This document shows, piece by piece, positions 35,346-45,469 of a DNA stretch of 64,000 nucleotides (position 1 is its first letter; each line of letters opens with the position of its first letter). Source of the DNA: Panopea generosa (taxonomy: Eukaryota; Mollusca; Bivalvia; Adapedonta; Hiatellidae). The notes below the pieces were generated by a model. That model saw nothing but the letters and a program-made list of their open reading frames with translations. It was not told the origin of the DNA and did no database searches. The stretch covers positions 25,577,657-25,641,656 of the forward strand of contig CM055901.1 of NCBI GenBank assembly GCA_029582155.1, read 5' to 3'. Position numbers and translations under genes: made by a program.

Positions 35346-35997
35346 CCGTATATGTTCTAATTAATGCCCCCGGGGGCGTTACATTTTACAAGGTGGGGGC
35401 GTTTATAAAAGATAAAAAAGCAAATTTGAAAACAGTTAAAAATACAACAAAGCCCTGGAATAACACCTTAAATCCGGTTTAAATTCCCGAAAAAGTGGTT
35501 CAGAATTATTTGAGAGTGAATGAAATAATCGACATAGGATGAAAAAAAGCTGAAAATCTGTATGAAATTACTAGTCTGCGTACTGGAATATCCGAAGTTA
35601 TGGTCAGTATACTCTTCACTTTAAATCACTTGGACGCTTGCTCTTATCAATGTGGAAATATGAGCTTTCAGCGTACACAGACTAACCGCATTTTCCGACG
35701 TTTTGTAATGTTTTAATCGGCAGACTGTATTTTTACTAGTTTTAAACAGCAAATATGGGGAAGTGTTCATTCAACCAAAAATGGTTAAGTGGTCACCCAA
35801 GATATAAACAATGGGTTAAAGAGTTCAAAGGTAATAAACACTCCGCTAATTGTTGTTTGTGTAACAAAATAATCGATCAGGGAAAGATGGGCGAATACGC
35901 ACTCAACTCGCATATACGTTTTGTTTTTTAATTTTCCAGAAAAATCGGTGGGAGGGCGTTTATAAGAGTGGAGGCGTTTATAAGGGGAATATACGGT
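35346..35997 (+). mobile_element. Non-autonomous TA-flanked DNA transposon, copy 1
   Basis: CCGTATATG...AATATACGG ends flanked by TA on both sides, with GC-rich subterminal gggggcgtttataa motifs. It is 652 bp. A second copy, inverted, lies at 58514-59181 (668 bp) and is alike along its whole length. Copy 1 keeps a short open frame at 35755-35931. Confidence 0.88.
35755..35931 (+). CDS. 58-aa BED-finger-like fragment inside the transposon
   Basis: It begins MGKCSFNQKWLSGHPRYKQW and continues with NCCLCNKIIDQGKMGEYALN then SH, before a stop. FN.KWL......Y..W......C..C.K.I....MG..AL..H is the pattern of the N-terminal BED/ZBED-like zinc finger in many hAT-related transposases, cut off at the first His. 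It is probably a leftover first exon of a parent element's transposase. Copy 2 has a 1-bp length difference shortly after the ATG. Confidence 0.5.
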   Translation: MGKCSFNQKWLSGHPRYKQWVKEFKGNKHSANCCLCNKIIDQGKMGEYALNSHIRFVF

Positions 35998-35999
35998 AT

Positions 36000-38001
36000 G
36001 TTGTTATTGGACTGAGCCACAGAGCTGGCATTATAGAAATGTGTGTGTTTGGGTATGTATAGCACAGTTAGGTTATCGATATAATTTAAAAAACATGCTT
36101 TTACATTACATGTATGTACAACGGGTGGGTGGGTGTTTGGTACGTACGTATTTTTACAGGTGCTTTAAAGCGAGTATATCAGGAAAACGTGCTATAATGT
36201 CTTCATTTTTTATCAAAGTGGATTAAAACCATCTCATTGTCATTAATAAATATAATCCAAAGGGGGGAAGGGGTCGGGGGTCGAATGTATTTTGAAGGTA
36301 TTCGTTCTTAGGTGGTGAAAACGATGGGACGTGTTAAAATGGCGGACATTCGGTAGGAATATTGATGTCAAAGCACAGAAAAACACGGTTATTTATTTTA
36401 TTCTCATTATTTTTCTTAATGCATCCTTAGTATACTGTCTTCCATGGGTAGTTCATTCCTACCATGCAACAATCACCACAAAAGACGTAATTCGAGAAAA
36501 CCGAGACTGTTTACATGTACCGAAATCCATATTCACTAATAGGCACCTTCTTTTTGAGTTTTTTTTTCTATGCTATTACGCTGTATTTTCATGATTTTTA
36601 CTATCAGTACTGTTTTCACCACCAATTATTTTGAAATTACACTTGATTCGTTCGTTTAATACCTCCTCGTTTTGATATCCATATGTGTACGCCAATATAT
36701 GATGGTTTTCGTCAACTGTATACCATAAATGATAGTTCTGTCCACATATGTTTTGAGAAACTGTTGTTGCGCTTGTAGTTCTGACTCTAAATCTTAATTA
36801 TCTAAAGTTGTGGAGCTTTAAATATTGTCACTAAACTGTTTTCACTACAGAGTTACGTCCCTTCTAAGTGACGGTATCAAGATTATTGCGCTAAAATAGT
36901 TCTTTGTACTTTGGCTTGATATATTTCATGGTTTGAATGGACTGTTATTTCTTGCTGCAGATAAATAGAGCAACTTCTGACAATATACTGCGATAAGGCA
37001 TCATTTGTGTTAACAAGTGACTTCCATTGGATTTTAACAAATGGATATATTTAAGAGCTTTTGAGGACTTCTTTTTTAAACTGAGGGTTTTTAAAACAAC
37101 AAGCTGGTCAATACTCTAGCTTTTGTGCATTTTGTATGAACAGATACATTCATGCTATGAAAAAAAATACTTTAAAAACGTTTCTATGTGGATATTTACC
37201 ATGGAAATCCTAGATTTTGTTCTATATGGAAAGAAAGACTTGAATGTTATTTTGGCACGACCAGCTTAACAATGGCTGGACATGTATCAATAGCAAAAGC
37301 ACAGCTGCTACCCTGAATTAAATGTAATATAAGTTCACATTGCATATTATAGTGGCGGATTAATTGCCTGATTAGTTAGGAAACTGTGCGCTACGTTACA
37401 GTACCAGCTTGAAAAACGACACTTGAAAAAGGAGATACCTGGTATTTATTCGGCATTACCTTTGAGTTTATAATCCTGCAATTACTTGAAATTCCCTATA
37501 TATGTTTCATATCAAGTTTGGTTTTCGAACACTACCCCTCAAAACTAAGTGTTTATCTTCATTCAAGACGACAGAGTTTAGCAATATAAATGGCACTCAT
37601 GGTTCAGTAGGTTGAGTATCTTTAAATTCGTATATTTTACCTTACTTTTCATTGTTAGCCAGAACCAGACTGAATATACAGTCAGTATAACCTGTCGGTT
37701 GGTTTGTGTGTGTTTTCTTGAGAACGTGTTTTCCTGGGGAAATCGTTTTAAATGTAAAACAGGAGAAACCATATCTTCAATTTCAAGATAAACTAAACTT
37801 ATTTTGTTATTCATGAAACTAACCGTCATCCTAACGTTAATTAATTATATCGAATGTTGAAGAGACGAAACGTGAATATCAACGTTTGTCTGTTCGATTT
37901 CAATTAGTTTTTAATTGACAGTATATAGACTTTGTTACAGATCAGTGATAAGCATACTGTTTAGCTGTCGTTGTCATTAACCATTTTGGAATACAGACAA
38001 A
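36000..38001. other. Intergenic region upstream of the sulfatase
   Basis: AT-rich, with no coding exon found. It contains the 5' untranslated region and promoter of the sulfatase near 37850-38001 (not resolved). A stretch at about 36176-36250 resembles 57460-57550, a dispersed repeat. Confidence 0.4.
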
Positions 38002-38080
38002 ATGAGTCTGGAGATAAGGTTGTTGGTAGTATTTACGGTCGCTGGACTTGCTGCAGGAAGGAACGTGTTGGTGATTCTGG
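38002..38080 (+). CDS. SGSH: SGSH exon 1 (signal peptide)
   Basis: 79 nt encoding MSLEIRLLVVFTVAGLAAG followed by RNVLVIL. This is a clear signal peptide and the first sulfatase beta strand. The donor is CTGG/GTAAGT, phase 1. The position of RN.L.IL..D matches the sulfatase N-terminus, supporting this ATG. Confidence 0.9.
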
Positions 38081-38102
38081 GTAAGTCCATAAGTTAAATG
38101 TA

Positions 38103-38850
38103 ACCTTATAACTTAACACCGCCTATAGTCATCATCCATATAACTTTAGTTTGTCATTATATAACTTTATACCGCCGAGTCCGTCGCCATATAACTTAAC
38201 AGTGCCTAGTCATTGTAAACATAACTTTAGCTTGTTATTATATAATTTCATATCGCCTAGTCGTCATCCATATAACTTCAGTTTGGTATTATATAATCTT
38301 ATATCGCCGAATCCGTCGCCATATAACTTTGTATCGCCTAGTCTGTCGGAATAAAACTCAACATCGCCTAGTCGTCATCCATATAACTTTAGTTTGTTCT
38401 TATATAACTTTATATCGCCGAATCCGTCGCCTTATAACTTTACATCGCCTAGCCGTCATCCATATAACTTTAGTATGTTATTATATAATTTTATATCGCC
38501 TAGTCTTATCCAAATAACTTTAGTTTGGTATTTGGTATTATATAATATTATATCGCCGAATCCGTCGCCATATAACTTAACATCGCCTAGTCATCATCAA
38601 TATAACTTTAGTTTGTTATTATATAACTTTATATCGCCGAATCCGTCGCCATATAACTTAATATCGCCTAGTCGTCATTCATATAACTTTAGTTTGGTAT
38701 TTTATAACTTTATATCGCCTAGTCATCGTCCATATAACTATAATTTGTCATTATATAATTTTATATCGCCTAGTCTGTCACCATATAACTTTCCTTCGTT
38801 ACCATATAACTTAATATCGGCTGTCCGTCGCCAAATAACTTTATAATATA
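38103..38850. repeat. Irregular ~80-bp tandem array in SGSH intron 1
   Basis: Alternating blocks gccatataactt, atatcgcctagtcgtcatcc and tttagtttgttattatataa give a composite unit of about 80 bp with missing sub-blocks, about 9 copies. It starts 22 bp after the exon 1 donor. Confidence 0.9.
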
Positions 38851-39101
38851 TTTGCTATCAGTGTACAGGTAATTGAATGGGCCTATCGATGCGTGAGCAA
38901 GCGGTTTTGATAGACAGTACGATTTTCGAGAAAGACAATACATAATGGTCACCCCTCGTAAATAATGTACTAGTATATAATGTTTGAGGGCCTCATGGAA
39001 TATTGACTTGTTCAAATCAGTTCTCTCGTTAAGTCAATACTTTATTTTATTATTTTCATTATTATTATTGTCTCTATTCTTGTCATGATTTGCTCCTCTA
39101 G

Positions 39102-39376
39102 GTCTCACTACACGGTTGTTCCATTTCCCCATGCTTTTTTTTCATTGAAAAAGAAAGTCTTATATAATTTGGTTTCAAACATTTTCAAAATGCTTCATAG
39201 GGGCTGTGTTATCTTTGCTGCAGATGAGTAATGCAAAAGCCGGCATTGCATATACTGCAATAAGACATCACAGGTGTTAAAATGTGACTTGTATAATTTT
39301 AGCCTGCCAGATGTGCTGTATTTTATATACTTGTTTTATATAGAACAAAACACAAAATTCAATTGTGTAGTGATAC
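39102..39376. mobile_element. MITE-like element in SGSH intron 1, related to 7866-8296
   Basis: It starts gtctcactacacggttg and ends caattgtgtagtgatac, an imperfect inverted pair. The left end is the same as the element at 7866, including the ctaggtctcactacac context. Confidence 0.55.
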
Positions 39377-39770
39377 CCCAAAGTGAGCGGTATTATACTG
39401 TGACTGCAACTATTCATATAAAGGAAACAATTGAATAAGGAAATTCATTTCGAAACATTCCTGTTAATCTACAGAGATTTGCGATGGTATTCTGGTAGGC
39501 CGACGCTTTATCAGTTAGACTGTGAACTATAATGATATAGCAATAGCAAGCCAACCTGTGGCTTCTTGACAACAATCGGAACAAATTCGGTAATTCGGAG
39601 TGTCAGACCGTTGGCATTGGATTACTAATTAACGACAGCGAATAAGCCGAATATCAACATTATTTCAATAATAATATCAGTATTTAATTTCGAAATATCG
39701 AAAATATTCGATAATATTCGATATGGTTATTTCATGAACTTGTAAATAAATAAATTAACTTGCATACCAG

Positions 39771-39903
39771 GCGATGATGTGGGTTTCCAGTTCGGAGCGT
39801 ACGGTAACACAAAGATAAAGTCACCCAATGTGGACGCGCTAGCCGAGCGGAGTTTGTTGTTCAAGAATGGATTCACCTCCGTCAGTAGCTGTTCGCCAAG
39901 CAG
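39771..39903 (+). CDS. SGSH: SGSH exon 2 (metal site and catalytic cysteine)
   Basis: 133 nt between acceptor CTTGCATACCAG and donor AAGCAG/GTATAA. It encodes [20 protein letters not shown], then [14 protein letters not shown] and [10 protein letters not shown]. The DD pair and the C-S-P-S-R sulfatase signature are present; Cys67 is the expected formylglycine site. The exon ends inside the Arg71 codon (phase 2). Confidence 0.95.
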
Positions 39904-41033
39904 GTATAAATACACTTCTCAAAATTTCAAACCCACCAATTTTGTTCCAATCAGATTTTAACACAGCAATTGCCTGTTTCTATATTTAGTCTAGTTCGCA
40001 TCGAGTTTTTTTTCTAATTTTAATATTCCATCAAAATAATTTCGTCTCTGAAGAGTAATCTTTCTGTTTTGTAAAACAAAGAATATAGTACATAGCACAA
40101 ACTTTCCTTCGTTGAAAAGGAAATATTTTTTATTACAATTTTTTACAAAAAAGTAGAAAGATTTACAAAGGACGCCTATGCCCTTAATTTATGTTAGTTT
40201 TTACCAATAATTAAATCGAAAAGGGGCAATAACTCCTGTAAAACTTGGACGACGTTGACAAAAATCGATCTTGGTCTGTATTTTATGATTACACAGCCAC
40301 ACTTCAAATAGTAATTAGATTTACACACCCTTTCGGAAATTTTTGATAGGAAACCAATTTGACGGACCGACGGACGGACGCACGCACGCACTCACACACG
40401 GAAGAACGAACAGACGGATATAACCACACTTAATACCCATTCATCATTTTCGAATACTACAGAGTTAAATATTCTGCATTGACAATGTCAGAAAACATAA
40501 GGCAAAATTTAATCTCGTCTCATAAAAACTCATTTAAACTTTAAAATGTTGGTGTGTGTATTTATTTGCTTTACAACAAAACTACTTTGTTGTTAGTTTT
40601 GTTTCAATTGTTGTTTATCGAGATAACTTTTTAAAGCTAGGACCCCGTAACGACGTTCGACCATATGTAATCGCCCAACCAACAGCACCAGATGAGCATA
40701 ATTATCCTCAATTTCTAATCACATCCCATATAATTCTATTCATCGGTTGAACGTCTGTTTATAGTGTAGTTATTTACCAGGAATGCATTTCACAAAAAAA
40801 AAAAACTTACGACAAAAATCGTCGTAAACGTAAACCAACACTTATTCATAATAGTTTTAATTTTCATCCAAATGAATCCAAGTTGGCTCAAATCATGCAG
40901 AAAGTTACATATTTTCTGAAAATACAATCATTTTAAATGTCGATCTAAATTTGAACACACAACGGAGAAATTGTCAAATTGACTTTTGTGAAACGCAGCC
41001 TTGAACTGTAAATACCACTGGTGACATCTGCAG

Positions 41034-41167
41034 GTCGGTAGTTCTGACAGGTCTTCCACAACACCAGAATGGCATGTACGGACTTCACAGCGGCACTCCA
41101 AACTTCCAATCTTTCGGTGACGTCAAAAGTTTGCCGGATATTCTGAAGATGCGTTCCATTCGGACAG
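41034..41167 (+). CDS. SGSH: SGSH exon 3a (alternative, divergent)
   Basis: 134 nt, acceptor GACATCTGCAG and donor CGGACAG/GTTTGT. It completes Arg71 and encodes [18 protein letters not shown], then SGTPNFQSFGDVKSLPDIL and KMRSIRTG. It has the same length and phases (2 in, 1 out) as exon 3b. The first 18 codons give a protein segment identical to 3b, while the rest differs at about 15 of 27 positions. The variable half is less like vertebrate SGSH than 3b is. Confidence 0.9.
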
Positions 41168-41270
41168 GTTTGTCCCGTCTCAGTTTCTGACTATACTTTA
41201 TGGATGTTCTTCTTTTAGGTGATGGGTCTGTACAAATCTTGTGTTGCTTCAGAACTGATGACAAGGTCAA

Positions 41271-41596
41271 ATTCCATGGTGGTGAACCCGCGTAATCTTA
41301 TCCTGTGGAGTGGTGCAAAAAATCGGCGGATAAATGAAGATAACTTTCTTAATATTTCATGAAACTTCACGAAACAAAGACGAACACCGTCTCTGTTTAG
41401 AGATTAATCACCGTTTTTATGCCCACTTGATTTCACCGGTGGTTCATCTCTATATACAGACCGACGTTCGTCTGTGTTTCGTAAAGTTTCTTGAAATATA
41501 AGTTATCTGCAAAAATGTAACATGAAACGGACACTTTTCCTCCGATTCTGTGTACCACCCCATAGAATAAAGATACGTGGGTTGGCCACCGGGAAT
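41271..41596. repeat. Long inverted repeat between SGSH exons 3a and 3b
   Basis: The left arm (about 41271-41394) and right arm (about 41457-41596) are reverse complements over about 125 bp with small indels. Matching blocks include attcc..ggtgg...aaccc, gtggtgca/gtggtaca, atcggcgg/atcggagg, agataactt, atatttca.gaaact and acgaacaccg-type ends. The loop is about 60 bp. It could be a foldback transposon or an RNA structure acting on splicing. Confidence 0.75.
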
Positions 41597-41814
41597 ACAC
41601 CGGGATTTGAAAATAACAATTTGATTTCCCAGATACACTTCGTCACGAAGGTTGTACACAAACTGTGTATGGTACAATATCAAAACCAGCTTGTTGTTAC
41701 AGATGGCATATATTGGTTTGGATGCCACTGGTTATGGTGTAATTACCCATCACCCACCCACGTTAGTTGTAAAATTCTTTGTATCTTTATTTATATTGTT
41801 TCGTACCTCGGCAG

Positions 41815-41948
41815 GTCTGTAGTGTTGACTGGACTTCCCCAGCACCAGAATGGCATGTACGGTCTGCACCATCAAATACACCATTTCGAATCATTTAATG
41901 GCGTTAGGAGTCTACCTGTGATTCTGGACAAACACAAGATACGTACAG
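41815..41948 (+). CDS. SGSH: SGSH exon 3b (alternative, canonical-like)
   Basis: 134 nt, acceptor GTACCTCGGCAG and donor CGTACAG/GTTTGT. It encodes [18 protein letters not shown], then [19 protein letters not shown] and DKHKIRTG. The HHF.SF..VRSLP pattern is the one I recall for vertebrate SGSH. Splicing 3a to 3b would shift the frame, so only one can be used per mRNA. Confidence 0.93.
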
Positions 41949-42094
41949 GTTTGTCGCCTTACATAAACCTTATTGCATAACGGACAATGACACTCGTCAT
42001 ACCATCGGTGTCACTTGTTGTGTCGACACCTCGGCAGAACGTCCGTTCCGGTGTCAAATCAGTGATACTTCGACTTAACTGAAGAATAATTCTC

Positions 42095-42175
42095 ATTAAA
42101 ATCAGATCAACATAAGCTTCCATACTCTATGCACAGTGCATAAGGTATGGAAGCTAAAGTTGATTTGATTTTAAT
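42095..42175. repeat. 81-bp near-palindrome in the SGSH intron after exon 3b
   Basis: Two 40-bp arms around a 1-bp centre, about 35 of 40 positions complementary. The arms begin attaaaatcagatcaac and end gttgatttgattttaat. It is AT-rich and may be a minimal MITE. Confidence 0.85.
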
Positions 42176-42639
42176 CAGATTGTCATTAAATAAAAGGCAC
42201 TTTGTCCAATATATTCCCCATAGACTATGATATTTATGTATATCTTCATGTTTGAAGCTTGATTTGACACTAAGCAATAATTACCATCGTTATAAAAATA
42301 TATTTCGGATTTTACCTAAGAGTATTATAAACTGACGTCAAAAAGGAACGCTCTACCAAACATTTTCTAACAATAGAAACTTTCCTATACTTAAAGTGCA
42401 AGTAGTTCAAGAACGTTACTAGACATCCATGTATGTTTGTACAGACATGTAGACATGTAGAATAAATTCAATTAATAAATCAATGTCATTTTAATTTTGA
42501 AATGTAGTTTATCTCATACGGTAAGGTCAGTTTAGGTATTGCCGTGAAGGCAATCGTCGGAACGTTCGTTTTAATACGAGATGAGGTACGCCATTTTTAA
42601 AAATAATATTTCATCACCACAACTCTCCCCGCATTGACA

Positions 42640-44115
42640 TTGGCTGAATTGGTACATACTACCTGCATGATTCCGGTACCTGGCTGAATTGGTACATACT
42701 ACCTGCATGATTGCAGTACCTGGCTGAATTGGTACATACTAACTGCATGTTTCCGGTGCCTGGCTGAATTGGTCGATACTAACTGCATGTTTCCGGTGCC
42801 TGGCTGAATTGGTACATACTAACTGCATGTTTCCGGTGCCTGGCTGAATTGGTATATACTTACTGCATGTTTCCGGTACCTGGCTGAATTGGTGCAAACT
42901 ACATGCTTGTTTCCAGTGCCTGTCTAAATTGGTACATAGTAACTGCTTCTTTCCGGTGCCTGGCAGAATTGGTACATACAAACTGCATGTTTCCGGCGCC
43001 TGGCTGAAGTGGTACATACAACCTGCTTGTTTCCGGCGCCTGGCTAAATTGGTACATACTACCTGCTTGTTTCCGGTGCCTGGTTAAATTTGTACATACT
43101 ACCTGCTTGTTTCCGGTGTCTGGCTGAATTGGTGTATACTACATGATTGTTGCCGGTGCGTAGCTTAATTGGTGCATACTACCTGCTTGTTTCCGGTGCC
43201 TGGCTGAATTGGTGCATACTACCTGCTTGTTTCCTTCGCCTGGCTGAATTGGTACATACAACATGCTTGTTTCCGGTGCCTGGCTAAATTGGTACATACC
43301 AAAAGCTTGTTTTCGGTGCCTGGCAGAATTGTTGCATACTACATGCTTGTTTCCGGTGCCTGGCTAAATTGGTACATACTACCTGCTTGTTTCCGGTGCC
43401 TGGCTAAATTGGTACATATTACCTGCTTGTTACAGGTGCCTGGCTAAATTGGTACATAATACCTGCTTGTTTCCGGTGCCTAGCTGAATTGGTACACACT
43501 ACCTACTTGTTTCCGGTGCCTGGCTAAATACATACATACTACCTGCTTGTTTCCGGCGCCTGGCTGAATTGGTACATACTACCTGCTTGTTTCCGGCACC
43601 TAGCTGAATTGGTACATACTAACTGCATGTTTCCGGTGCCTGGCTGAATTGGTGCATTTTACATGCTTGTTTCCGGTGCCTGGCTTAATTGGTACATACT
43701 AACTGCTTGTTTCCGGTGCCTGGCTGAATGGGTACATACTTACTGCTTGTTTCTGATGCCTGGTTAAATTGGTACATACTAACTGCTTGTTTCCGGCGCC
43801 TGGCTGAATTGGTACATACTAACTGCTTGTTTCCGATGCCTGGCTAAATTGGTACATACTACCTGCTTGTTTCCGGCGCCTGGCTGAATCGGTACATACT
43901 ACCTGCTTGTTTTCGGTGCCTGGCTGAATCGGTACATACTAACTGCATGTTTACGGTGCCTGGCTGAATTGGTACATACTACCTGCTTGTTTCCGATGCC
44001 TGGCTGCTTGTTTCCGATGCCTGGCTAATTTGGTATATACTAACTGCATGTTTGCGGTGCCTGGATGAATTGGTTCATAGTTGCCTGCATGTTTTCGGTG
44101 CCTGGATGTATTGGT
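42640..44115. repeat. 40-bp tandem array, ~36 copies, in the SGSH intron before exon 4
   Basis: The unit is ggtacatactacctgcttgt followed by ttccggtgcctggctgaatt, exact period 40 over most of its length. Spurious minus-strand frames arise from it. It ends about 85 bp before the exon 4 acceptor. Confidence 0.96.
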
Positions 44116-44198
44116 GCCTTGAATAAAGACATTAACCAACATTTTCAATTCTTTGTGTGTGTTGTAACATTATCTACAAAAGACTAGATTTTTTCCAG

Positions 44199-44349
44199 GT
44201 ATAGTTGGCAAGAAGCACGTTGGACCTGATACGGTGTACAAGTTCGACTACGAGATAACGGAGGAAAACCACAACTTGGAACAAGTAGGCCGCAACATCA
44301 CGTGCATGAAACATTACATTCGGGAATTCCTTACCAAAAATGATAGCAG
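44199..44349 (+). CDS. SGSH: SGSH exon 4
   Basis: 151 nt, acceptor GATTTTTTCCAG and donor AGCAG/GTTAGG. It encodes [20 protein letters not shown], then [20 protein letters not shown] and [11 protein letters not shown]. The Lys and His of GKKHVG correspond to active-site residues of SGSH-type sulfatases. NIT is a potential glycosylation site. Confidence 0.95.
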
Positions 44350-45092
44350 GTTAGGACTCTGTATAGTCGTACAAACTACCTGCATACTTAAAAAGTACGA
44401 GAGGGCTTTGTTTGTAAGTCGACTTGCATAGGCGAATTGTTTTGAGTATATTCTCCATAGTTTAAGTCATACCCCACCCCCAGCCCCACCCCACCCACAC
44501 ACACACGCGCGCGCACTCCCTTTCCCCATCACAAATCCATGAACACACAATAATATCGGCCCAATTAATTTTAGAATGCAGAGGCGGCTTCTAAACCTAT
44601 GAATGACTTGTCTTGATTTGACGTGACCTGCACGTGCATCGTATTTCCTGAGCATCCTAATACATGTACTTGTTAAAATGTCATACCTTCCCATAAATGG
44701 CAACACTTTATAACAAGTTTTGACTAATGATAACCATGTCTATATATCCACTGGCCATTCCCCGCTCATATACCTTACAGAGAGTTATAAAAATGTAGAA
44801 GAGTAATTCCCAAGCTGAGAGTGAGTGCGAATCTTTCCGAGTCCGTCTTCTAGGGGTTTGAGGAACAATCGGGTATGATTAAGGAATATCACCGCGACCT
44901 TTATTGTGTACGACCAGCACATAAGCGGCACAAAGTCTGCTTCAGTGTCAAGTCTAAGTCACGTGTTTTTTCTACATTGTTAAACAAGGAATCGGTTCTG
45001 GCTCATGACATCTTTTCTTACAATTCATAATTTTAAATATTTCAACTCTGTTCAAATCGCTGCCGTGATATATATTATCCTTTATCTTTCAG

Positions 45093-45331
45093 ACCGTTTC
45101 TGTTATACATTGGAATACACGACATACATCGATGCGGATATGGAGGCAAGCGTGGAGATTTCTGTGAAAACTTTGGTGATGGTATGACGCCGGGGACAGG
45201 ATCGATCGCGGACTGGAAGCCCATCGTGTACAACCCTGACGACGTGGAGGTCCCGTACTTCCTGCCCGACACTCCCGCCACACGGAAGGATATAGCCAAC
45301 ATGTACAAAACATACAGCCGCTTTGATCAAG
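45093..45331 (+). CDS. SGSH: SGSH exon 5
   Basis: 239 nt, acceptor TTTATCTTTCAG and donor GATCAAG/GTACAA. It encodes PFLLYIGIHDIHRCGYGG, then CENFGDGMTPG, DWKPIVYNPDDVEVPYFLPD and MYKTYSRFDQ. IHDIHRCG carries an active-site His, and the V.VPYF.PDTP block is characteristic of SGSH. The exon ends in phase 1. No in-phase continuation (expected G.G..L..L) was found in the remaining window. Confidence 0.95.
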
Positions 45332-45469
45332 GTACAAATCTATAAAACATCCACAAAATATAAGTTCGTTTCGTCTCGTCCAAGGATTTGGTGGCATTTT
45401 AATAAACACACTTTGATATAATTATGTATTTCAGTACACATGTGCATAAACTAGACTAAACAGCTGAAC

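Larger units (their letters stand above)
38002..45331 (+). other. SGSH: Gene span (5' half): heparan N-sulfatase / N-sulfoglucosamine sulfohydrolase
   Basis: SGSH removes N-linked sulfate from glucosamine at the non-reducing end of heparan sulfate in lysosomes. The window holds exons 1, 2, one of 3a/3b, 4 and 5, encoding residues 1-245 of about 500. Key residues in the predicted protein: signal peptide 1-19, metal-binding D28-D29, the sulfatase signature C67-S-P-S-R71 (Cys67 to be oxidised to formylglycine), GKKHVG in exon 4 and IHDIHRCG in exon 5. All introns are GT-AG and phases agree. The C-terminal half, which should carry the second metal-ligand DN pair, is not found before the window end; a 500-N gap lies downstream. 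Introns carry three large tandem arrays. Confidence 0.92.

Noticed and set aside
42739..43017. Minus-strand ORF of repeated GTGNMQLVCTNSAR-like units
   Set aside because: By-product of the 40-bp array in an SGSH intron.
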